A stretch of 64,000 nt of DNA from Azolla caroliniana. Lineage: Eukaryota; Polypodiophyta. The notes under the pieces are model-generated. The model had not been told where the DNA came from, did no database searches, and worked only from the letters and a program-made list of their open reading frames with translations. Of the stretch, positions 55,874 to 64,000 are shown piece after piece (the stretch's first letter is position 1; each line of letters starts with the position of its first letter). The stretch spans positions 62,001 through 126,000 of the forward strand of contig JBHGNT010000015.1 in the NCBI GenBank assembly GCA_043228905.1, read 5' to 3'. The position numbers were made by a program, and so were the translations under genes.

Positions 55874-57177
55874 TGTCGCGAAAATACGACGAGGATACGC
55901 GAACTTTGAGGCAGGACCCCGGGGCCTTCGACCAGAAGATATCGGATTCGTATGATTATATTAAACAATTAATACAAAATGATAAAGATTCACAAATTTC
56001 ATTAATAAAGGGAAAAGAAATTACAATATGTCCCAAGATTGGGATTTAGAAGTTTTAGGTTTACTAAGATTAATAGAAAAGAAAAATTAGGGGTTTTGGT
56101 AGATATGGCTTCCGTAGGGAAGATTAGGATTAGGTTCTATGAGTATTATGGCTTCCTAAGATAAGGGAGTTGAGAAGAAAAATTAAGATAATATGGAGAG
56201 TCTATCCTAGTGTAGGAAAAAAAATGGAATAAAAATGGAGTTTTTTCTTGATCATAGCTTTTCCCACTTTTTGTTGCATGGCCTCTACTTTTAGTTGCCT
56301 AGCTTTTTCTTTTGGTTGCATGTGACTGTCTACATGACCTTTACTTTTTCCATGCACTCCTTCTTTAGTTGCTTGTGTCCACATGGCCTTTACTTTAGTT
56401 CTCTTCACTTTACTTTAGTTTGTTGTATGATCCAATCTTTCGTCCGTCCGCGTCCAACATCGTCCGGTAGCCGGTTCCATTTTGCTTGCCGGTCGGTTCC
56501 GGTTCCGATTTTGCTTGCCGACCGGTTCCGGTTTGGTTGCCGGTTCCAGTTCCGGTTTGCTTGCCAGTTTCGGTTCCGGTTTTGCTTGCCGACCGGTTTC
56601 CGATTTTGCTTGCCGACTGGTTCTGGTTTGCTTGCCGATTCCGGTTCCGGTTTGCCTGCCGGTTTCGGTTCCGGTTTTGCTTGCCGGCCAGTTTCCGGTT
56701 TTGCTTGCCGGCCGGTTCCGGTTTGCTTGCCGATTCCAGTTCCGGTTTTGCTTGCCGGCCGGTTCCGGTTTGCTTGCCGGTTCCGGTTCCGGTTTGCTTG
56801 CCGACCAGTTCCGGTTCCGATTTTGCTTGCCGACAAGTTCCAGTTTGCTTGCCGGTTCCAGTTTTAAGGAATTTGGCCACCATCATCTATCAAGACAAGG
56901 TGGCCAAAGTGCTCTTTGCACAAATGAAGAATGAGGGAGCTCAAGGTGCTTATATAGCCAGGGCCTTAAGTTTCCTATCTATGTGGGATAGTTTTAATTT
57001 TTCTATCTTCTCAAACTTTATTTTCACATAACTTGATACGTATTTCTCCATTTTGTATATAGTAAAATACGTTTTGAAGCTCTTGAGTATATCCATCTTT
57101 CTATAGTAAGATACTAATCTAATCTATAATAATTATTTCATTATTTTTTTACATAGTGTGTGAAGATTCACACGACA
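55874..57177 (+). repeat. Solo LTR F1 with minisatellite
   Basis: 1304 bp, TGTCGCGAA ... CACGACA, flanked by CCGT (55870-55873 and 57178-57181). Removing it rejoins the D gag frame just before the zinc knuckle. It contains a GC-rich minisatellite (about 56465-56865) that creates long but meaningless frames on both strands. Its ends match 61337-62291. Confidence 0.87.
56465..56865. repeat. Minisatellite in LTR F1
   Basis: Some 15 or more imperfect copies of CCGGTTCCGGTTTTGCTTG-type units, about 20-27 bp each, with higher-order alternation. Encoded Phe/Arg/Cys- or Asn/Arg/Gln-rich frames are by-products. Confidence 0.9.
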
Positions 57178-57181
57178 CCGT

Positions 57182-57830
57182 CCCACAAGTTCCAAGTATA
57201 TCGATTGTCGATGCATATGGTGCAATAGCACCGAACATGATCGGAAAGATTGCGATGAGCACAAGGAGGCTCTACGACGGGATCTCATCTACTACGAGGG
57301 AAATCAGATCCATTCGATGGACTCTTAGAAGCCACTTTGACCGAACTTTCGAAAAGGTGGCATGAAGAAGGTCCTAGAGGAGGAGATTGCGGCAAAAAGA
57401 AATTATCTGACAACCGCGGGAATACGAGTGGGTGAAACATCTAGAGTGAAGTCGTCTTTCTGGTCGAAAGTACTAGAAATCTTCGAGAAAACCGACCTTG
57501 ATGAAATTCGGAGCACTGCGAAAGGCATCCAAGAAGCTACGGGATGGGAGTGTCTCGTACATATAAGCCCTATGCCAATTAGATGAGGTGTATGTACATG
57601 AGACACAATGGCGCACGGATGATGCAGTCAGACCATTGAAGACACCAGAGACTGGAATTTCGAAGGAAAAGGAAAAGGGAAACCGATTTCGGCATTCAAA
57701 CTCGGCTCAGACATCGAACAACGGACGAACCTAAAGAAGGTGTTCGAAGAGAGAATCCTTGATAGTTAGGTAGAATTTTCTCTCTGAGAATTCCTCGGAA
57801 TAACAAAGAAAGAGTTCCACGATCTCCTCG
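57182..57830 (+). pseudogene. D gag C-terminus with zinc knuckle
   Basis: CIWCNSTEHDRKDC (57212-57253) fits CX2CX4HX4C. Stops follow at about 57328. The rest (57362-57586 open) has no recognised domain. Confidence 0.78.
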
Positions 57831-58312
57831 TGGATCTCTTGAAAAGAAAGAGGCAAGATATGGAGGCATCAAATGCTCCAAGGGTGAATGAGAATACCGT
57901 TCTAATGAATGACATGGAAGTGGAGGATGAGATTTCAAACTCCCACTACACAAAGCCACACTGGGTACGGGCAACTACAGAGACTCCGATCCGGATTGGA
58001 AACATCAAAGAGCCCATAGTTGCGTTGATTGATCATGGATCGGAGATCAACCTGATGTCCAAGGAGTTCTACCGGAAGGGGAAGTGGCCTATTAACACCA
58101 ATCATGGATGGAAGATCCGGGCAGCCACTAAAGCAACGGAAGGCCTATTTGCAGCTTCTTCGGATGTGACAACGAAGATCATAGATGAGGAGATTGACCA
58201 AAATTTCTTCGTGCACGATGAGGTTTCACATTTCGTGATCCTCGAGCAACCCTTTAACATGACTTCACGGATGGAAACAAAGTTGCTCGATTGCAGAGTG
58301 GCTTTTGCATGA
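57830..58312 (+). pseudogene. D aspartic protease region
   Basis: IVALIDHGSEINLMSKEFY carries the active-site loop, with DHGSE where most retroelement proteases have DTGA or DSGA. Upstream is an acidic stretch; downstream are HFVILEQPFNMTSRMETKLL and a stop. Confidence 0.75.
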
Positions 58313-58533
58313 ATTCGGAGCCCAAGCAGAGGGAATACCATCCAATTCCTAGTTGTGCCATCGAATCACGAAAGGAATAAGAGAGAGCTCTTGTCCCAAA
58401 CAAAAATGGATTTTTAAAGTGGATCGTTGAGGAGTGGGGATGCGATAGTCCTAAAAGCCCTGATACCCCATACAAGAAGAAAACTCTTGGAGTGAAAAAA
58501 GTGTGAATCAGTCCAGATGGGGTATCTACGTAC

Positions 58534-59016
58534 ATGGTCGTGACCGGAGAAATGAAGAAAGAACTCCGGAAGATGCACGATGAGCTATGGTCTGCATCAA
58601 TCATAAAAGAGGACGATGAAATCATGGGAGTAATCAAAGAAGTGTTCTACAGAAGCACGCTACAACAAGTTGAAGAGTTTGCCAAAGAGAATAGCCAAGA
58701 AGATCGGGTAGTTCCGATGGAATCAATCGAGATGTACAAGATCATTGCGGAAATGGGGCCGGATGTAGTCCACAAAGAAGAAGCAATGGTATGTATGAAA
58801 TACAAGACTGTAGAAAAGAAGGTGAAACCATCTGCGGGACCGTTACCTGCCAATAGTGAACAAAAGAGGAAAGAAGTCTCGGGAGATCCGACACTTCAAA
58901 AGTCCATGGATATCGGACATACCTTCACGAATGAGACCCGGAAGAAACTCTGGATCAGTGGAGATGGGTTCCTCTTACCGACTGAAGAAGAACGATTTCG
59001 TGAGATGTTGGAGTAG
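58534..59016 (+). pseudogene. D pol linker, unrecognised
   Basis: Open segment of 160 codons, Glu/Lys-rich, between protease and reverse transcriptase. No domain recognised. Its end (SGDGFLLPTEEERFREMLE) leads into the reverse-transcriptase region. Confidence 0.6.
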
Positions 59017-59049
59017 CATGGAAATGCATTTGCATTCACATCAAGAGAG

Positions 59050-60058
59050 ATAGGGTGCATTGATCCGAAGATAGTGGAGCCGATGGTGATCTTCACGATT
59101 GAACATGTGTCGTGGAACTTGAAGCCAATTCCAGTGCCATTGGTGCATATTCCGAAAATCATTGACATGCTCAAGGAGAAGGTGGCGATAGGGATTCTAG
59201 ACCCATAAAATGCCCTGTGCTCAAATCGATGGTTTACGACTCGAAGAAGAATGGGTCACTCCGTTTCATTCAAGATTTGCAACTAGTGAACAAGGTCACG
59301 ATCCGGAACTCCGGAGTCGGTCCGATAGTGGATGAATTTGCGGAAGTGTTTGTCGGACGCGCGATATACTCCATCGTAGACCTATACTCCGGGTAAGACC
59401 AATTCCAACTAGCCATGGAGAGCCAAGATATCACTACAATGCGGACACCGATATGATTAGTCCGGATGTGCACGCTACCACAAGGAGCGACAAACTCAGC
59501 CGCACATATGATGAATGTGATGAACAAGGTGCTCCGAGACTGCATTCTAGAGATAACAATGTCGTTCCTAGATGACATTCCGATGAAAGGATGTGTGGTG
59601 GAAGAAAAGGATGAGAATATGGATGATTGGGGATGTCAAAAGTTCGTAGTCGACCATATTCGCGATTGTGAGAAAGTGCTACATAAGTTAGAAGATGTGC
59701 ACTTAACACTCTACAGAGAGAAATCAGCATTCGAACAAGAAGAGATATTGGTAGTCGGACATCTATGTGGACCCTACGGCCGAAGACCGTCACCAATCAA
59801 GATCAATGCGATTCAAGCTATGAAAGAAATATGCGAGTCCCAATTTGAAGTCCATAGATTTCTTGGTGCATGTGCATTTTATCAAATATGGATTCCGCAC
59901 TATGCACACATTGCGAACCCACTCTATCACTTGTTGCGGAAGGGTAAGAAGTTCGAATGGAGACCGGAACATACCAAAGTCATGAAGAAGCTCAAGAAAA
60001 CACTACGGAGGGCAGAAGCGAAGCACTTAAGAAGCCAAAATATCACTGACCGATCATA
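59050..60058 (+). pseudogene. D reverse transcriptase
   Basis: Frame-shifted pieces: PIPVPLVHIPKIIDMLKEK, then from 59466 LPQGATNSAAHMMNVM and the catalytic FLDD (about 59559), then HRFLGACAFYQIWIPHYA. The order and motifs are those of a gypsy polymerase. Confidence 0.82.
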
Positions 60059-60430
60059 GTAATGGTTGATACAAGTCCAACTGGGATCGGTTGGGTCATC
60101 AACCAAGTCGACTCGGATGGTTCACGATACTCGATTCATTTCGGAGCAAAGGTTCTCAACGAAAGGCAGTGCGGATATGCACAAATTAAAAGAGAATTAT
60201 GGGGAGTCGTGTCGGAAATAAAATCAGATTGAGATTATTTGATCGAAACAGATTGTCTTCTGATACTCAGGATGATGCGATGTTGCACGGTACCGGATGT
60301 GGCTATGCTAAGATGGATTGCATATGTAAAGTCACTTAATCCGGAGGTTCAACACATCTCGGGAAAAAACAACATGGTAGCGGATATGTTATCAAGGGCC
60401 CGGTTCGAAGATGACAGTCGAATTGGATAA
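60059..60430 (+). pseudogene. D RNase H
   Basis: VDTSPTGIGWVINQ, RQCGYAQIKRELWG, a stop near 60230, then LIETDCLLILRMMR and HISGKNNMVADMLSR: the RNase H core in order. Confidence 0.8.
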
Positions 60431-60626
60431 TGAAGAAGTTTCCGTAGACTACTTTACTTCGGAGCACATATGCCGGGTGAACGTATTTCGGGAGTTCCGA
60501 GAAGATGAATATGAGGGAGAAAGCTTACTGATTAGGCAAGTGCTACAAAAAATTGAGGAATCATCAGACAATAAAGGAAAAAGAGTCGAGTTCTGAAGGA
60601 AGAAACGATAAGTCTAGACGTTCTTC

Positions 60627-61336
60627 TTGAACAATGGATTAATTTGGAGGGAGCCGAAAAGAGCAGATGGTATACCACTCTGGGTAGTCGGCACAAAGGA
60701 ACAACAGAAACAAGTAATATCCGAATTTCACAAATCTTATTGGGCTGGACATTGGGGAACTTGGGCAACATTTGCAAAGATCAAACAAAAATATTGGTGG
60801 AAGAATATGTACAAGGATGTAGCGGAGTTCACCGAAAGCTGCAAGAAATGTCAAATCTACTCCGGAGTTCAAGATCGAGACAAATTGCATCCAACATTCT
60901 CAACGACAATCAACTTTAAATGGATGGTCGACATTGTGGCCATGCCAACCGCGATCAGATAAAAGAAGTACTTGGTGTTAGCTCGGCAAGATCTGACGAA
61001 CCAAGTAAAAGGTCGGGCGCTACGAAGGAAAACATGTTATGCAATATGCCAATTTCTCTTGGAAGAAGTGTTCTACAGGTACGGGTGTGTAGGACAAGTC
61101 ATTGCGGATCGGGGAGAACTTGACACTGATAAAGCTAGGGAATTCTTCACCAAACATGGAGTAAGGTTGACACTAACCACGGCATACAATCCGAAAGCAA
61201 ACGGGAAGATTGAACAAGGACATAGTCCGATCGTTAAAGCACTTGCAAAAGCATGCGACGGAAGGGTGAAGAATTGGTCGCAGATGCTTCCGTATGCACT
61301 ATGGGCGGATCGCACAACCCATAGTTTTGTGACCAG
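60627..61336 (+). pseudogene. D integrase, truncated
   Basis: Zinc module HKSYWAGHWG ... CKKCQ; core WMVDIVAMP (first Asp), a stop at about 60960, GQVIADRGELD (second Asp) and GKIEQGH (Glu about 35 residues later). Ends in LWADRTTHSFVTS where the F2 LTR begins. Confidence 0.84.
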
Positions 61337-62291
61337 TGTCGCGAAAATACGCCAAGGACACGTGAACTTGAGGCAGGACCCCCGGGACCTCCGACTAGAG
61401 GATATCATATTCGTGCATTTATACTTTTAAGAATTAACGCAAATGAGAAAATTTAGTAATTTTTCATTAGCAAAGGAAAAGAAAATTACAATCTACCCCA
61501 AGATTCGGATGCATAAGTTTTAGGTTTATTGAGATTAATAGAAAAGAAAATTTAGGGTTTTGAGAGATATGGCTTCCGTAAGGAAAATTAGGGTTTTTCG
61601 AGCTTTCGTAAGGAAAATTATTAGGGTTAGGATTTCTTCAATCCTCAATTTTTCCTTCCCATCTACCTCAATGAGAAAAAAAAAATTCTCTCTCCCCTTC
61701 TTTTTTTAATTTTTCTAATCTAGTTGCATGTGTCCACACATCACCCTTACATTAGTTGAATGGCCTCCACGTTCAGTTGCATGCGTCCACATGACCTTTA
61801 GTTTAGTTTAGTTTAGTTTACTTTAATTCGACTACATGATCCTATCATCCGTAAAGTTCGGCCCGTGCATGATCCGTCCGTCCGGTCCGATCCTTTTGCA
61901 TCTGTCCAGTCCAAAACCATTCTAAGCAATTTAGTCTCGTTCGTCCATCCGGTCCAAAACCGTTCTAAGCAATTCGGTCTCATTCATCCATCCAAACATT
62001 TCAGCCCGGATCACCTTGATCGTTCAATGCTCCAAACACACATATAAACTAATGGGTATCTTATATACTGTTGTATCCAAAAGTTTCCTGTCTATGTGGG
62101 ATATCTTAAAATTCTATTCCCCCATCTTCTCAAGCTTCACACTTACATAACTTGATATGTAGTCCATTTTATATGTAGTAAAATGTGTTCAGAAGCTCTT
62201 GAAGACGTCCATCTTTTTATACCAAGACATTAAGCTATTCTAAAATAATTATTTCATTATTTTTCATATCGTGTGTGAAGAACCACACGAC
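61337..62291 (+). repeat. LTR F2 (same family as F1)
   Basis: About 955 bp, begins TGTCGCGAAAATACG like F1 and ends CCACACGAC. No matching target duplication was found, so a rearrangement removed its right partner, or it is the edge of another element. In place of the F1 minisatellite it has two copies of a 54-bp-type repeat around GTCCAAAACC (about 61905-61985). Confidence 0.8.
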
Positions 62292-62410
62292 GTTCACCCC
62301 CACCAAACCTACACATCCACCGGTATGTGCCAAGTGTGGTTCAAGGTCAATCTCCATCATAGATAGTTAGGTTATGAAGAAAGGAAAATATTTGGACAAG
62401 GATTAAAGAT
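62292..62410. other. Short unassigned segment
   Basis: Follows F2. No primer site or coding signal recognised. Confidence 0.5.
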
Positions 62411-62415
62411 TTCAA

Positions 62416-63823
62416 CTAGGCGGATGTAAACCACCAAATCCTTTGTCTGAGCTTTGCATTGCCACGACTGGTTGTCATTGCCTCTTCTGCCTTCCCCAAG
62501 CATAACCCTTCATGCACCATGCATGTGTCGCTTTCATTTAGATCATCTTCATGGACAAGACACTTCAATCTTCCTTCTTTCGTCAATCCAAGCTTGTCTT
62601 TGTTAGGCCTCATCCGAACATCGACTTTGTCTATTCCTTGGAGCCCATGCTTTCAGTACATGCTCACATTTAGGCTTTTAGACGACCAGATTGCATGTTT
62701 TCCAGTTTGTCTTTTCTCATGGTATGCTCTCATGTAAGAGTTGACCATCGATGGTTCGATATTCGTGATGGTGTCCTCTTTCGAGTTAGATATTGTGATC
62801 AAATCCCAAGGAACGCCCTTCGAATTCTCCTTTGGCCATCGTCGTGCACTATTGTGCTTTGTTTGACCTCTTCATCATATGTATTAGCTTTGACCTTTGC
62901 TTCCTCGCCATCACCTTCCATTTCTCCGGTCTTATGTTGGCTCTCGGGCACAATTGCCGAAGCTCTAGAACCGGTGTGGAGGGATTCTCATCTTTATCGA
63001 CTTTTGCCTTTGTCATGTTGTCCATGGCCATCTCTTTGGCTATCTCTCTGTTGCATGCATCATCTTCGGCCCTTGCTTCCTCGTTGCCATTGTCCTTCTC
63101 ATGGGTCTTACATTAGTTAATGCCCAAGTCTCTCGAATCAGTGTGGAGGGATCCATACATTTTCGTAGTTTGTCTTTGCCGTGCTACCCTTAGCTGCTTC
63201 CACCTTGAGGTTGTTTGTATCGGCTTTGACCTTTGTTTCCTCACTGCCACCTTCTGTCTCTTGGGTCTTACATCGGTTAATGCCCAAGTCTCTAGAACCA
63301 TTGTGGCGAAAGTCTCTTCATGGTCACCTTCTACCCTCTTCACCTCAACGTTATTCTCCACGGCTATCTCTTCAAACTCATGGGCCTCATACCCTTTGTC
63401 TTCCTCGATCACGCAAGCTTTTCTCATACTGGCTTCTTCATCACTTGATGTTTCGGACACAACATGTGTTCTGAAATGCTCATCTACTCTCAAAGCGGCA
63501 TTTCCCGCTCTCCAGTCTTCGGCCCTTCTCTTGACCATCGTTCCTCCGTAAGTTGAGAAGGTGGCTTGTTCCACACCTTCTCCCGTGGTACTGTCATACC
63601 GAACCTGGGCCTTCGTATTGGTCGTATCATTACTCTGTATTTGTTGGGAGGTCTCTTCTTCCTTGATCACCATTTGCCTCGGTTTTGGCTCCATTATAAA
63701 CTCCTCATTAACATCGACGTTTAAGTTCTCGAATACTTCTCTCATCAAAGCTTCTATGTTGAGTGTCTTCGAATATTCTCTCTTTGAGCTGCTCTCTTCT
63801 TTTGGTGGTGCATGTTGCCACAT
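62416..63823 (-). pseudogene. Unrecognised coding-like region with internal repeats
   Basis: Minus-strand open segment 63113-63823 (236 codons from ATG 63823, MWQHAPPKEESSSKREYSK), then shorter open pieces to 62416. The product is hydrophilic and charged, with no signal, membrane segment or known domain. Its C-terminal part and the following broken frames consist of about three imperfect copies of a 166-170 bp unit. The copies include RPKRQKVAVRKQRSKPIQ and, in a third copy, RPEKWKVMARKQRSKLIH. It lies beyond decayed gypsy LTR sequence, so it may be an element gene or a degraded host gene. I cannot tell which. Confidence 0.5.
62880..63310. repeat. Tandem repeats of about 166-170 bp
   Basis: Three imperfect copies anchored on TTTGACCTTTG(C/T)TTCCTC and, about 50 bp later, GTCTTA(C/T) followed by CCCAAGTCTCT(C/A)GAA-like sequence (about 62935, 63102 and 63268). 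Confidence 0.75.
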
Positions 63824-64000
63824 CTCATCCTCCTTTGATCATCCCTCGTAGAACATGTTGGTGTCGACAAGATTCCCATCTTTCTCTTGCCATGTTGCCG
63901 ATATACTCTTTCAACATAGGCCCAATTTTCGGTGAGGCCATTTGCATCATCATCATCGTCAAGTCGGATTCCAATGACCTTCCTTTCCTTCAGATTTATC
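63824..64000. other. Window end, nothing assigned
   Basis: No gene or repeat recognised. Confidence 0.5.

Larger units (their letters stand above)
54323..61336 (+). mobile_element. Ty3/gypsy element D (decayed; solo LTR in gag)
   Basis: Plus-strand gypsy element: 5' LTR 54323-55037, a possible primer site starting TGGTGAACCCGACG (55042), gag from 55076, a solo LTR insertion (55874-57177), zinc knuckle, protease, reverse transcriptase, RNase H and integrase. The order reverse transcriptase - RNase H - integrase is Ty3/gypsy. The integrase breaks at 61336 where another LTR starts; its own 3' LTR is not in the window. Many stops and shifts. No chromodomain seen. Confidence 0.87.

Noticed and set aside
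56295-57031. Overlapping long frames on both strands in 56295-57031 with Phe/Cys/Arg- or Asn/Arg-rich repeats
   Set aside because: Produced by the minisatellite of LTR F1, whose repeats are open in several frames. No evidence of selection.
55874-61336. Reading F1 and F2 as the two LTRs of one element
   Set aside because: F1 is flanked by its own target copies and interrupts a gag frame that continues on both sides. There is no primer site after F1 and no polypurine tract before F2.

Overview
This window looks like repeat-rich nuclear DNA from a land plant. The evidence is a GH17 beta-1,3-glucanase with an X8 module and a GPI tail, a run of plant-type telomere units (TTTAGGG), Ty1/copia elements whose primer-binding sites match initiator Met tRNA, a chromodomain Ty3/gypsy element, and very many dinucleotide and TATG microsatellites. 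I could not settle the lineage; a large-genome fern, lycophyte or bryophyte is as plausible as a seed plant. Only two host-type genes are convincing. Roughly two thirds of the window is retrotransposon sequence, much of it nested.

Layout. 1-10563: a young copia element (A1, minus strand, 3' LTR cut by the window edge) carries a second, even younger copy of the same family (A2, 2012-7380) inside its pol gene, with a 5-bp target duplication CGGCT. A1 sits in an older copia remnant (B, minus strand, 10564-10970 and 16931-18430). B is also split by a chromodomain gypsy element (G, 10971-16930, plus strand, target duplication TGTGT) whose 5' end has been rebuilt from an inverted LTR and an inverted protease fragment. 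18431-20083 is intergenic. 20118-21843 is the two-exon glucanase, preceded by a triple telomere-repeat box. 21844-29333 holds tandem repeats, a decayed minus-strand gypsy element and an LTR-like block. 29334-33991 (minus) is a three-exon gene for a FUSC-type membrane protein of about 1282 residues. 33992-41080 is gene-free and rich in microsatellites.

41081-45800: a complete-ended copia element (C, target duplication CCATG) that has lost reverse transcriptase and RNase H and carries a solo gypsy LTR in its leader. 46206-47981: an LTR-like block, then a LINE that keeps its 5' half (ORF1 and part of the endonuclease) but lacks reverse transcriptase. 48151-48340: two tRNA-like, SINE-type modules. 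48418-53128: copia element E, related to B and C, interrupted by two solo LTRs. 53124-53838: a deleted A-family fragment. 53839-54115: a chromovirus integrase remnant. 54323-61336: a decayed Ty3/gypsy element (D) interrupted by a solo LTR with a minisatellite, followed by a second LTR of that type (61337-62291). 62400-63823: an unrecognised minus-strand coding-like region built partly of tandem repeats of about 166-170 bp.

The most unusual structures are: antisense tRNA-like (Pol III A/B box) modules inside the LTRs of two unrelated gypsy families; a pair of palindromes framing the TATA element in every A-type LTR; the self-integration-like 5' end of element G; and hypervariable minisatellites in LTRs. 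No prokaryotic-type system, CRISPR array or gene cluster was seen.
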